Of a stretch of 43,183 bases of DNA, positions 1 to 11,853 are shown piece by piece (position 1 is the first letter of the stretch; the number at the start of each line of letters is the position of its first letter). The position numbers were made by a program, and so were the translations under genes. Location: contig WPDH01000557.1 in NCBI GenBank assembly GCA_019137255.1, positions 1-43,183 on the forward strand, given 5' to 3'. The notes under the pieces were generated by a model. The model was not told the origin of the DNA, did no database searches, and saw nothing but the letters and a program-made list of their open reading frames with translations. This DNA comes from Corinectria fuckeliana (Eukaryota; Ascomycota; Sordariomycetes; Hypocreales; Nectriaceae).

Positions 1-251
1 TATATAACCTAAAGTTATATACTTTTAATCTTAAGATCTTAATAAATATATATAATAAGATTATATAAGAGTATATTATATTAAGTAACTCTAGTAAAAA
101 AAAACTTAAAAATATTTAAGGATTAATTAATATATATAAAATAGAGTTATATAAGAGCGTATAAGGTTATATAAGCATATAGTATAGGGTAACTCTAGCG
201 AAATTTCTAAAAAAAGTTAATATAAGACACCAGGCCCTATAGCCTTCCGTA
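1..251. repeat. AT-rich RIP-like repeat, left copy
   Basis: Almost pure A/T sequence. Positions 71-251 pair without gaps with the reverse complement of 42829-43009. By eye there are about 10 differences in 181 bp, all transitions; most are C-to-T or G-to-A in CpA/TpG context, the signature of repeat-induced point mutation. Similarity stops sharply at 251, where normal GC content begins. No coding capacity is visible. It is probably the edge of a dispersed, mutated transposable element, and its class cannot be told from this fragment. Confidence 0.8.
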
Positions 252-1496
252 GGAGGCTTGGAAGGCCTGCGGCGAAGTTTAGACCGCAGAACGCAAATGG
301 GTTGCTGTTCTGATCCGTGAGGGGGAGTTGTCGTATGTCACCGCAACTCAACGATCGACATCTATGCCTTAGTGAGTAAGAAACGCCAACTCTTGCATTT
401 GTCTTTAAGACCTTTTGCCGCTTTAGCTAGTATATTGCAGGTTGCTTGTTTCAAGAAAACCTCCCTACTGTAGGCTTCACACCCGTTGATAGATAGCATG
501 CTGCATTTTTCGAGGTGTTGCCAGTGAACTGCAGCTAGCGTTCGACCGACTTCCCTCAATATGGGTGTCAGGCCAGGTCTAGCTGAAGATACTCAACAAC
601 CAGGGCCATGAGGTAAAAAAAAAAAATCCGATGCACGACATGAGGGCACGTTCCTCTACCGCCAGCTGACGGAGGGGTAGGACGCGTCGAGATCGCCTGC
701 TAGCGAGTACGTAGTGAGAGGAGGTCCTTGCTTCAGATCGCGAAATGTTGGAGAACCCCAGCCGTAGATTGTCTGTCTGTCTGTGAGGAAGGGCCCTATG
801 CCCGACAACCAGGGTGATCCAGGCAACTGATAGACGCCTCGAGGGGTTGGGGCCCTTGTCTGCGGAGTTGTGTCTGTTGCGCAAGAGCCGGCCGTACAAT
901 AGATACCCACTTAGACCAGTTGCCGTCAAAACCAACCTGAGGCCGTGGCCCGGTCCTCGTCGAGGCGGGCGTTTCCGCGACACAGCCCGCCTTATCGAAT
1001 ATTGGTGCTGGCCGGCATAACCTTGCGCTGAATGTCGGCGAGAGGGGCAGTTGGTGTTGATCGTCAAGTTGGTCTCGTCATCAAGCATCATGAGGCCCAA
1101 ATGGACGACCTGGTGGCCGGCGGCTTGAGGGTTCGCGGAACTTTGATGACTAGTGAAAGCGACTCCGACGGAAGAACAATGGAGTTGTCCCTCGGCATGA
1201 GTCTATCACGATGGTGCGAAAAACCCTAATCCTGCTCTTGTCCCACCGATAGATTCAATGGCCAATGGTCGGGCATACTTTGGTTCCGGTGTATTCCTAG
1301 GCCACATAGGACGATGATATCCCGTGACTTTGGGCCCAAGCTGCTGGGTGGAGATTTTGCAAGTCTCTCTCTTAGGCTATTTCGGTCTGGCTGGCTTTGC
1401 TCATCGTCATCGGTGCCCTGCCTTCGTCTTCATGTTTACCACTACGTAGTACTACGTAGGTACTAGGTAATCTAGTTAGTTAGACTAGGTACCTAG
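252..1496. other. Gene-free stretch inside the left repeat
   Basis: Normal-GC sequence with only short overlapping reading frames on both strands. None has recognisable domain content, splice structure or a convincing leader. It could hold remnants of decayed genes. Near 1441-1460 there are back-to-back palindromic ACTACGTAGT-type motifs, and many CTAG/CCTAGG motifs immediately precede the MITE-like element. Confidence 0.5.
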
Positions 1497-1536
1497 GGCC
1501 TGATCTTCTCGACGGGGTTAACGTAACCCGGGTTAA
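1497..1536 (+). repeat. Left terminal inverted repeat of the MITE-like element
   Basis: It starts GGCCTGATCTTCTCGACGGG and ends in the palindrome TAACCCGGGTTA. Its partner is at 1966-2005 in inverted orientation. Confidence 0.85.
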
Positions 1537-1965
1537 GAAAAGGTATATTAGACCCCTGTCAGCCTGTTGATGTACCCGTACAGATCTCTGTCAGCAAGTT
1601 ATAAAAAGCGGCAGTAAATTTAGTCTCTCACCGCCTTCTTTATTAAGGACTGTGCTGTAAGCTCAGGTAGTTATAGGGGATACCCTGCTAATTTTTAGGG
1701 GAAGGCAGCTTTAACCCGGGTTAAGATTAATATAACCCTTAGTTATCAGGGGTTAAAAATACTAGCAGAATTGATAAAAAGGTACCCACTCTTTTATCTA
1801 TAACAGGAATAAATGCTAAGCCCCTTAGATTAATAAGGTAAAGTGAGAAAAAGTATATCTAGATGCTTATATAATTTGCATTCTCTAGGTTATCTTGTCT
1901 TAGCGGGTAATTTACTACTAAAATAGGTCTAGCAAAGCATTTTTATTTATCTCTTGTCTTCACCT

Positions 1966-2005
1966 TTAACCCGGGTTATGTTAACCCCGTCGAGAAGATC
2001 AGGCC
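1966..2005 (-). repeat. Right terminal inverted repeat of the MITE-like element
   Basis: The reverse complement of 1497-1536 with one mismatch (A instead of G between TTAAC and TAACCC). Confidence 0.85.
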
Positions 2006-5000
2006 TCTAGTCTAGCAACTTTTGTTTAGTTGCATGCCCCATCTGCCCCTCACCCCATCAATCCTCCCTTGGCAAAGGCGAAAGGGGACGAAACTCAACC
2101 TTCTGAGTTGTTCAATCGACGGGCTCCGAAAAAGCGGCCGCAGGACCGGTCCCTCATTTGTTTGGCGCCGCGAGCCTTGGTGCTGGCTAAGACGGCCGAT
2201 AACATGCTAGGCCTGCGGGATGCTGGCCATATGGAGAGCGGAACGTTGCCTACCTTACCTAGCTGTTGGTAGTTTGTTTACTTCGTCGCTGTGTTTTCTC
2301 TATCGGTGCGGAAACCGCTGCGGGGTCTTGGTCCATCTCGGCGTAGGTTCGCCTTGTTTCGGCTCCTGTTGGATGCCGAGGCCGCGAGGGGACTGGACTT
2401 TGTTCTCGCCAAACCTTATCAGACCGTTTGCGCCTGTTGCGTTGTTGGCTTTGTTGATGTCGGACTTTGCTCTGCCATCACGTTCCGGTTCGGTGGGTAT
2501 GGCCAACAAAAAAAAAGGAAGAAAAAGGAAGAAGAAAAAAAAGGCGTTGCCATGTGTCATGGGTTTGCTGTGGCCGTCACGTCAGTGTGACCTAGCGGCG
2601 TCCCCTCCAAGTGACATTCTGGAAGAGTTCCAATTGTCGAATCGCTGTCCGTCATGGCTGACTGGGCTGTAATTAGTTCTCTCCACATGTCCGCGCATCC
2701 ACAAACCCGCGGAACCCACAACCTTGGGGTGGTTATGCCTATTCGGAGCTAAGAGCTCCGCCACCCTGGTCAGCAAAGAGTGTTGTTCGGTCGTCCCTCA
2801 TACCAGCCCGAAAGGGCGAAGGCAAGAGAACACCATGGCGAGGCAGGATGGCTGGGGTAGCTAAGGAGGAGGAAAGGGATTTGGGGGGGAACAGCCTCAC
2901 CAAGTCAACCAAGCGATTCCCACCCTGCCGGCCAGAGCCAGAACGCATGATGACGCCCGGGTATGCAGCTGTAGGCTTGCTCTCTGTGTTTCTCAGCCTG
3001 GTTCTTTGATTTAAGCATTGGGGAGCTGCAACTCCTTGACGTCGGCAAGACGACGGGCTGGACCAAGGATGGCACCTGTTCTGCCGTCTGTCCTACTACT
3101 GATTAGTACTTAGTAGTTCTGGACTATTACCGAGTACCTAGGCCAAAGAGCAAGGTACCCCGCGCGCCCAGCTAGGACCAGTACGTCTCGCTACTTTGGG
3201 CCTGTCTCCTGTTGCTGATTCTCTAATATCAACAAGAAGCAATGCCAACTCATCATTGCATACGGAGTACGGGTTGAAGTCCCAGAGGCCTGCCTTTTTG
3301 CCTAGTTGCCTCATGCCTCTTTTTCGGGTGTCTTCCCATTCCCATCCCCCTTCCCCCCCCTCCTCCTGCCTCCTCCTCCTCCTCCTCCTCCTCCCCGCGG
3401 ACCACATGAACACGGGCCACAGCAGGCCACAATCTGGCGGGCCACAGCGCTCTGACAGGCTTCTTTCGGTCGTTCTGACAGGCCACGGCCAAAGCTCTCT
3501 CCCGTGTCTCGCCTGCCTCCATTCCTACGTATTCTCCAATTCACACACCCACCACACCTTCAGCCACCTACATATTCGTACTTGATACCCTCCAACCGGC
3601 ACCCACATCATCGAAACGAGAATAACATGCCCCTCCATCTGCGCACCGCATCTCATCGCCGGCCAATCAACCATGCCAGACTCACCGTTTCTTCCACCTC
3701 ATCTCGTTCTTGACTGCGATGCTTAAGAGAGGAGCCCTCGCGCAAGCAGACGCATGGCCTAGGGTCAGGGATACGATGGATCATGATCATGCCCATGCCC
3801 TGCCCAAGCCCTGCCCATGATGGTGATCCACTGGGGCTAGCCACTGACTGTCCTGTTCATGCACGTCTTTGTGCTGCTCACCGACCCTTTCCCTGGGAAT
3901 CGAAGTGGGATGCGCCGAAATGGACTGGCTGGGTTGTGTTAGCACCGCTAGCAATTGAATGGCCGGGTACTGCACAACTGTACTTCGTACGATAGTTACT
4001 GGCGCCGTGCCTTTCCCCGTCGCTTGTCCATTGCCCCTCTCCACCAAAGCATTACCTGTTCTGTCGACCGTGGAATCTTCCTTGCCGCGCGCCTTGCTCG
4101 TCGATATGGATCTCGGCCGCCAGATCGCTCCCTGCCAGCACGGTAGGCCTTCCGAGCGCCTATCTGTCACGCTCCTCATCACCGAAGAGCACAAGCCAGA
4201 GAGCCCGCAGGTTCGGTCGTTCGACTGCTCGGGCCTCTAATATGCCTCAGAGACCCGCGCGCTTTTGGAACGTTGTGCGAATCGCCCACATTCCCAGCCG
4301 CCACATGGCGATGAGAACGTGGCCCGCTTTCACTGAGTCGTCGCCGTTGGCCCCCAGTACGAAGTACAACGCTCCGGTCTCCAGCCTAGGGCCAAGCAAC
4401 ATGACCGCCCATTTCGCGCGCTACTAACGGAACAGAGGGACGAGCACCCACTGCACCAAACAGCCAGTCCTGATACTGTCCGCTCGGTCGGCAGCGGTAG
4501 TGGCAGCGGTAGCAGCAGCAGTAGTATGACAGGTACCTTGGACGGTACCTTGGTCAGCTCTCTTCCTGCAGTTCTGGCCCCCGGGGCTCGGCGCTTGAGG
4601 ATGAGGGGTGGGCTGGTCCCTCGTCGTTCCTCCTGTGCCTCGACGGTCTCTTTGCGGTCGTTGTACCAGACGGTACTTGGGCTGTCGAGTAGCGGTGCAT
4701 TAGTGGCCGCCAGAGCAGAGATCTCGGAGGCCTAGATGGTGGCAGCGAACCAGGCACATCCTGACGCTTGCCTGTTGCGCGTTGTGTGAGCTGTGTGTGC
4801 GAGGTAAGTATTGTTGCGCTCTCGCCCCCTCGCCGTCGGGTCACCACCTTGGCCCTCGCCCCTCCGTCCCCTTTGTGCCCTCGGCTTCAACGACAGACGA
4901 GTTACCCGCCCTTGTGGCCAGTCTGGTCTCCTCTTTGCCACTTCACTAGAGTGCGAAGGAAATTACCATGCGGCCTTGGTCTGCAACTCTGCATGGGTTT

Positions 5001-6117
5001 CGGACACCGGGCCCTTGTCTGGTCCTTTGACGCTTCCATTGAACATGTCCAACTCGTTACGGTGATCCGATTCCTGTTTGTGGACGAGCACAAAGCATGA
5101 GCATAAACCCATCGCCCGTGGCCCGGAGCTTACCCACCCACGGCGACGGTGGAGGCGGCGTCGGCGTCGGCGCTCGGCGGGGATGGGAGGAATGAGAGGG
5201 GAAGATCGTGGCCGCAGAGGTCAAAAACCAAACCAAGAAGGGTCAAAAAAACCAGACTAGGTCCCCTCCGTGGTACGCCGGTGGCCCAGGGCGTTAACTT
5301 TGAGACTTATCAGAGATCGCCTGGTTGCTGCATCCTCCATGTGTCGCAGTGGAGTGGCCTAGTCGCCAGCGGTTTTGATCAACTGGCAGCCAGGTAGGCC
5401 AACACATCAAGATGGGTCACACTCTTTCGAGAGCCGCATCGTTGCTTGCATCTTGCCTCCATTCGCGCGTCGACCTTTGTTCCAGACACCCCCGGTCCCG
5501 CGCTAACAAGTCTGTCTGCAATAAAGGCACACATGTCTCGCTGTCGACGCCATGGCTCGTCTCGTCTCATCTGCACCGAAGTGCAACAAGGCCAGGAATA
5601 CGTAGTCCACCCTACTACTTCAACCACTACTACTCGAGAACCTCCACACAACTCCCTCCCATTCTCCTCCGACTTAAGACACACATCGTCACGGCATTGC
5701 CCCTTGCCTTCTTCTACTTCCTGTTTTTGCAATACTTGGCTCGGTCCAGGCTTTCAACTCCATCTCCAATCCTGCCTCGGCTTCGTATATCTCTTCCACC
5801 ACGACCTCTGCATCAACAGTCCCTCGTCTCCATTGCCGGCTGACCATTGGACCCCGGATCCTCCCACCCCTGTCACTGGCTTTCTACCCCTTGTTCTCCG
5901 GGGGGGTTTGTTTGTTTTTATTAGATCCTGGTCCTGGTTCTTTTGTTGTCTTTTATCCCCGAATCTCAGTTCTCGCGTACCCTTCGACGTCGTTGCCGGC
6001 ACGATTCCCAGCAAAGTCGTCGGGTCTCGGATTTCCACTTTTATTTTTGTCACCCGCAACAGTCCCCTCGACCAAGACACTCTCACCCATTGAGCAAACA
6101 CCACCAACTCAATCACC
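2006..6117. other. Long intergenic region upstream of the dsRBD gene
   Basis: About 4.1 kb without a gene I can support. Short frames on both strands lack domains and look like products of CT-rich, low-complexity DNA. It contains a (TCC)8 microsatellite at 3371-3394 and three copies of TACG(A/G)AGTA (3261, 3981 inverted, 4358). The last 700 bases are pyrimidine-rich, with CACC, CCTCC and CTTCTAC runs typical of a fungal promoter and 5' leader, leading into the ATG at 6118 (context ATCACCATGG). Confidence 0.5.
3371..3394. repeat. (TCC)8 microsatellite
   Basis: Eight uninterrupted TCC units, in a wider pyrimidine tract of about 3350-3394. Confidence 0.9.
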
Positions 6118-6865
6118 ATGGGCGGCTTCTACATGCAATATCTCGAGAGTAAGTGATCAACCCGAACAGCATGCGCTTCATCGCCGTCCAATGCCCCCCA
6201 GATTCATCACAATTCGTTATATTCTTTGCCTGTATAAGTGGGTGGGGAACTAGCCACGCCTGGGTATCGAGCACAACAACGTCCTTGCTATCTTGGCACC
6301 TGCATCCCAACGGCATGCGGATCTCATCCGCGCAGTGGTTCAGCGACTCGGAAACGACACAGAGTTCATACCCGGGGGCTGGGAAATTCGACTATCGGAT
6401 TCCGATACATCATTTCCCTGCGTGGATTCAATGGCTGCGACAGCCAAGCCGGGCTCAAACTGCTGCTTGAATTGTGCACTTAAATGCGATGCTGATGCTG
6501 ATGAATGATTTCAATTAGGTCTCTGCCGGCGTCGAGGATGGACGGACCCTATGTACGAGTGCTACCGCGATCACAGTGGCTTTACCTGTCTCGTTCTCGT
6601 CAACGGCCGGGAGTACCAGACGGATCTTACCTACGAGTCGGACCTTCTGGCCCAGGAAAACGCGGCTATGCGGGCCTTCATGGTGTGCCGGAACTTCTCG
6701 GTCAACGGCGGTATGCTTGCCCGCAACGGCATCGTCCAAGGCCTCCCAGCCACAGAGACGAGCCGCCGCCGGAAGAGCCGCCATACCTCCTCCAGAGACA
6801 GTGATCGTCACAGCCGGCGATCTGGGACACACTCCAGCAGTAGTTCAACTGCCTCGTTCGACTAA
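6118..6865 (+). CDS. Small protein with one double-stranded-RNA-binding-like motif and an RS-rich tail
   Basis: Two exons, 6118-6148 and 6519-6865, encode 125 residues. The intron is 370 bp (gtaagt donor, attag acceptor), long for this window. Splicing joins MGGFYMQYLE to SLCRRRGWTDPMYECYRDHS and so completes the first helix of a dsRBD fold. The order seen is helix 1 (about residues 6-15), three strands (about 19-45, including GFTCLVLVNGREYQTD) and helix 2 (about 50-65, LLAQENAAMRAFMVC). Residues 90-125 are Arg/Ser-rich and end STASFD. Helix 2 lacks the KKxAK lysines that contact RNA in canonical dsRBDs, so RNA binding may be weak or the domain may bind protein. The start sits in a good context (CACCATGG). 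No orthologue name is recognised. The domain call is by pattern; the exon structure is well supported because only this splice restores the fold. Confidence 0.75.
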
Positions 6866-9800
6866 GGGCCCACAAACAGACGGGAAATTCCACGCGAAGG
6901 TGAAACCATTTGGACCTGGAGAGATCCGGCACAAGATAACACCCTCACGCGGAATCCATACCCGGAAACAAAGGGGCTACCCAGACACAAGACATACAAG
7001 CGGTTGAAAGGCTTCACAGCGATCCCAAAGGATATACCCAAACAACCCCCATTGGTAACCCTCTCACGAGAAAAGGGGAAGAACCATTCTATTTCTCTGA
7101 TGTTGACGAAAAGAATGGCCGTGCTTGTCTTTCTTTCTTTTCTTTTCGATTCCTTCTTCGACTTCGACCTACGACTCACGATGATATGATACGATCTTCT
7201 AGATGCGAAAATTCCACTCCGACGGTCGGCATTTTGCAGCTTGATTTTGGCTATTCATCTCCCGCTTTTGCTCTACACACAAAATTGGACGGAATCCTGT
7301 TTCAGCGTGACCATTTCATTTTTTTCCTTTTCCTTTTTCCGGCTTGAGATATTTTTTGTCCATTGCTGGAGGGTGCTTTTGATTTCTTTCCCATTAGGAA
7401 GACACGGAGTTGAAGAGGAATAGCTTTGTCCTGCTCCGCTCTTTGTACCATTGAACAGCCAGGAAACCGTCCGAAAACAACTGAAACATCCCAAGGATCC
7501 CAAGCGGCGGCAAGGATCCCGAATTTTGGAAGAAATGCCGCAGACGAACGGATTTCCAGCCCGGAATTGGAAAGACGGATCCGAACTATGCATGGGCAGG
7601 GATATTCCTTTCATAACGCCAACGACGACTGTCTATATATCGGACGGAGATTTGCTCAAACTCGACGACGAAGCAACGAAGTACACAAACACACACTCAC
7701 ACATACCCACATACAAAAAAAAAAAAAAAGCGAATCATCATGTTTCTTGGGATGGATTGTTTGCACCTTTGGAAAACTACGTGGACGGAAATCAGCCCTA
7801 TTTAGGCGAACTGATCTTTGGAAGATGCAAAAGCAACGCAAGAATTTGACGAGCGAGCTAGGAGAAGGAAGAAAAAAAAGGATGTGTGCACCCGAATGAA
7901 GAAAAGGACGAGCATGGATGGTGGCAAAGCGATGTTTTTCCTGAGATTTGGAGCGAGATGCCATGCGATGAGGATGAGATGGATGAAACCTTGATGAGGA
8001 TGAACGTATGACACGGCTAGATGATGACTGACAAGACATTTATGACAATAATGATAACGACCTACTCTTCTTTTCTCCTATACAACGGATTGTCCCCCCC
8101 TCCCTTCCCGTAGCAGTCGACCAGCGTACTTTGTATCTGGTTTAGTTGTGCGGATCGTGCATATTAACTGACGGTGGATGGTTGAGAGCGGCATTGAACT
8201 GTCACATGTTCGTCTCGCTGTGTTCATTAGCCTAGGCATCTTTCTCGGGGAATTGCAAGAGTTGAAGTTGGGCGTCAGCAAAGCCAATCCAGCCTATGAA
8301 TGCCCTCCCCTCGGGAAGACTCTCGGACTAGTTGAGTCAGACAATTGACAGGAGCGGTGGTGGGCTTTGCTTTGCTTTTTTGTTCCTTTGCGCCGCAGAA
8401 GAGGCAATCGGGCAATGGGCGGCTCGATAGGAAACCTGTTGAGTCTGGGGTGACGCCGTAGACTCTGTCATGCCTGGGATAGTAAGGATGATGGCGAGGA
8501 CGGTGATGGATGAGATCGCCCCGGTCCAGCTTGATTGGATCTGACGCTAGGGCTATCTTGCATGAGCTGGACAACTTTGAACCGTGAAGACTGCCAAGTT
8601 GAACGTTGAGGTCATGGATGTGCTTGAACACCTGCACGAGGTTCCTCCCTTCTGAAGGGGGCACACGAAAGCTCCTCGCAAGTCTACTGAATCATAATTC
8701 GCCGATGAAGGCTGGTAGTGAAGTTGATTCATTCTCAATCCCATCAAGACGGGGCTGTACCCCGCATTTGAGGATCCTTGTGGTGACATGGTGGTGTGCA
8801 CATGTTGAAATCCTGATAACGCCAGAGAAGGCGCTTGTGGTTGAGACAGCATGCCGACTTAGAGTCCGGGGTGAGACTTTTGGTTTTGCGGGGGAGCTTT
8901 GCCCGCCGTTCTGCTGACCCAGCTTGACGGCTTCGACAAGATCAACAGCGAGAAGGGGTCTCGGGACTCGTTGGTCACGAGGATGGAGGATTAAGCTAGG
9001 GTTGAAAGGAATTCGGGGAGTGAGACAAACAACCCTGGGGGCTAGGCTGGATGAAGGAGGTTCCGTTTCGAGCTTCGCCGTGTGCCTCAAAGCTATGCGC
9101 AACGTGGATGTTTGTCCTGGCGGAACGACGTGAGAGTACTAGGGCGTGTCAACTCGGAGAGAGACTCAACGTCCGGAAAATTTTCCATGAAAGTCGCGGG
9201 GTTAAGCATGGGCGTGTGTCTTTCTCATGTGGCGATGGCTCACATCACACGGAGCCGAGCCTCGGCGACGAATTGTGGCTTTTAGACGTCCAAAATGCGT
9301 TGGGTGTTCAGATGACGGGGATCCTGCGTCGTCCGTGGGCTCACAACGAGCTCGGGAAACTCAGCCGTGACATTTTCGTATACGCTGCGCCTCCTCGGTA
9401 TACGTGCGTACGTGTTCACGTACGAACGGTATCGGCATTGTAACTAGTAGCGAAAAGAAGAGTCTTGGATCACGGCAATGAGAGGTAAGAAGATATATAT
9501 GCTTGAAATAGGAGAACGAAAAGTGAGGCAAGAAAAAAGGAACGGAAGTGCCTTCAACCCCCAGGGTTTCACAATACGAAGTAGTTGAGGGTGCGTGTGT
9601 GTTGAATCATGATATTTGAGACTTACCTAGTTGACACGAAAGGGAGGCGATGGGATGGGAGTTGGAACACGACCAGAATTCGCCTCACTTTACGAAGTAC
9701 GAAGTAATATCTCCAACCGCCAGGGTACGAGAATACAAGTGGGCCACGCATTGAACTCGGAGGCTACCACGATTGACAGTTCACTGTGACGCTTACTACG

Positions 9801-10508
9801 TAGTATTGGTGCGTGCTGAACATGCGACTGCGGCAGGCTAATGAATCCGATCGAGAATCGATCCTAGACAGTCTCATCCCCTTTTGATGGAAGACTCAGC
9901 ATCATGCCCCAATTTCGCCAGGGGAAATTTTGCGGTCTCGGTGTCGAGCCACATTGGCCCCTCTCGCGCGCTGTGATTGGCCCGCGAGCGCCCCCTTTCC
10001 CATCATCTTTCATCACGGGGCCTCGTGTCGTGGAATCGGTGGCCCGTGTGGCCTCGTGCGATTTGGCGGCCACTAGCTAGCGACCGCGGGCTGCTGGAGC
10101 TCTGAGGCTATGGGGCTGCTTCGGGGCCTCTCAGCGCTGCTCAGGACTGCTCCACAGGGCTCTTTTGCCTGCGTTTTGGGCGCTGAGTGGGCATTAAATG
10201 GCCCTCCGCCTGCATCTTCCCACGTTGGCCTTTCAAGACCCATCTCCATCCCTCGTGAAGCTCGAACTCTCTCCTCTCCCTCTCTCTTCTCCTCTTTTTC
10301 GTCCCTCTTTGCGACTCTCCGCCGATCACCCTTCTTTCACCATTTGGCCCTCTCTGAGATACCCGTTCTAATCTAATCCCATCGAGCTTGCGTCTTCTTC
10401 CCTTCTTCTCTTCGCTGCTGTCGCTCCCGCTTCTTACACTCGTTGTAACCCCCCCCCTGCCAACATTCACTCTCGACACATACGCGATAACCTCGCACCA
10501 CCGCAAAC
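6866..10508. other. Gene-poor region between the dsRBD gene and GDP-mannose pyrophosphorylase
   Basis: About 3.6 kb. The first few hundred bases are probably the 3' UTR. Frames on either strand between 7400 and 9450 have no recognisable domains and no clear splice partners. There are poly-A/T tracts (for example 7711-7728) and three copies of TACGAAGTA (9575 and two overlapping at 9691-9706). From about 10200 to 10500 the sequence is strongly pyrimidine-rich (TCTCTCCTCTCCC runs), consistent with the promoter and leader of the downstream gene. Confidence 0.5.
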
Positions 10509-11853
10509 ATGAAGGGTATGTCTTCGCCGCCTCCTCTCCCTCTCACTGGCAAGGCGCCTAGATTAGAACTATGAAGCTGACCACATCCAGGACTCATTCT
10601 CGTCGGTGGCTTCGGCACCCGTCTTCGCCCTCTCGTACGTCCGTTCTTCGGAGCTCCAGAGGAGCTAGCTGCCTGCGCGCGCATCTCGCGCACAGCTTCT
10701 CAAGCTGTCCCAAGCGGTAGACTAACGGCTTTGTGCCACGCTCTCTAGACCCTGACACTCCCTAAGCCCCTCGTCGAGTTCGGCAACAAGCCCATGATCG
10801 TGCACCAGATTGAGGCGCTAGTCGCTGCTGGCGTCACTGATATTGTGCTCGCCGTGAACTACCGACCCGAGATCATGGAGAAGTTCCTGGCAGAGGTAAG
10901 ATAGCCCCATTAGGGCTGCTTGAGCTCTGTTTGCGATGAGCTGACGCGTCGTGCAGTACGAGGAAAAGTACAACATCAAAATTGAGTTCTCTGTCGAGTC
11001 CGAGCCTCTCGATACCGCCGGACCCCTCAAGCTTGCTGAGTCGATACTCGCCAAGGACGACTCGCCCTTCTTTGTCCTCAACTCAGACGTCATCTGCGAC
11101 TACCCTTTCCAGGACCTTCTCGCGTTCCACAAGAGCCACGGCAACGAAGGCACCATCGTCGTCACCAAGGTGGAGGAGCCCTCCAAGTACGGAGTTGTCG
11201 TTCACCAGCCCGGCCACGCCTCGCGCATCGACCGATTCGTCGAGAAGCCTGTCGAGTTTGTCGGGAACCGCATTAACGCTGGCATGTACATCTTCAACAC
11301 CTCCGTCCTCGACCGCATTGAGCTCCGCCCCACCTCGATTGAGAAGGAGACCTTCCCCTCCATGGTCCGCGACAATCAGCTCCACTCGTTCGACCTCGAG
11401 GGCTTTTGGATGGATGTTGGACAGCCCAAGGATTTCCTCAGCGGAACCTGCCTGTACCTGTCCTCGCTGACCAAGAAGGGCAGCCAGGAGCTCACTCCCC
11501 CCACCGTGTCCTACGTCCATGGTGGAAATGTCATGATCCACCCTTCGGCGAAGATTGGTAAGAACTGCAGAATCGGACCAAATGTCACCATTGGCCCCGA
11601 TGTGGTTATCGGCGACGGTGTTCGTCTGCAGCGATGCGTGCTGCTCCGCGGCTCCAAGGTCAAGGATCACGCCTGGGTTAAGTCCACCATTGTTGGCTGG
11701 AACAGCACTGTTGGCCGCTGGGCCCGTCTCGAGAACGTGACAGTTCTAGGCGACGACGTTACTATCGGCGACGAGATTTACGTTAACGGCGGTAGCGTTC
11801 TACCTCACAAGTCGATCAAGGCCAACGTCGACATCCCCGCCATCATCATGTGA
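10509..11853 (+). CDS. mpg1: Mannose-1-phosphate guanylyltransferase (GDP-mannose pyrophosphorylase)
   Basis: Makes GDP-mannose from GTP and mannose-1-phosphate in the cytosol, supplying protein glycosylation, GPI anchors and cell-wall mannan. Four exons (10509-10515, 10591-10634, 10749-10895, 10957-11853) give 364 residues, the usual fungal length. The N-terminus reads MKGLILVGGFGTRLRPLTLT, the nucleotidyltransferase signature with the GGxGTRLRPLT pyrophosphorylase loop. Further on are LNSDVICDYPF (metal-binding Asp), FVEKP (sugar-1-phosphate loop) and INAGMYIF. The C-terminal third, from about residue 250, holds left-handed beta-helix hexapeptides (IHPSAKIGKNCRIGPNVTIG) and the protein ends DIPAIIM. 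Exon 1 is only 7 nt, a conserved type of micro-exon that automated prediction can miss. Introns are 75, 114 and 61 bp with canonical ends. It is called psa1, mpg1 or srb1 in different fungi. Confidence 0.96.

Larger units (their letters stand above)
1497..2005. mobile_element. MITE-like non-autonomous DNA transposon
   Basis: A 509-bp non-coding segment bounded by 40-bp terminal inverted repeats at 1497-1536 and 1966-2005, matching at 39 of 40 positions (one G/A difference). Both ends lie next to TA (1494-1495 on the left, the TA of CTCTAG on the right), so a TA target duplication as in Tc1/mariner-type elements is plausible but offset by one base. The interior is A/T-rich and has no long reading frame, so any transposase would act in trans. 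The TIRs and the interior each contain the palindrome TAACCCGGGTTA. Confidence 0.8.

Noticed and set aside
579..1100. 173-codon minus-strand frame
   Set aside because: No domain, no plausible leader, ends in a poly-Phe run from a poly-A tract; could at most be a gene relic.
2220..2672. 150-codon + frame
   Set aside because: Poly-Lys run from A-rich sequence and no recognisable domain or orthologous pattern.
11083..11670. 195-codon open frame on the minus strand
   Set aside because: Antisense shadow of mpg1 exon 4.
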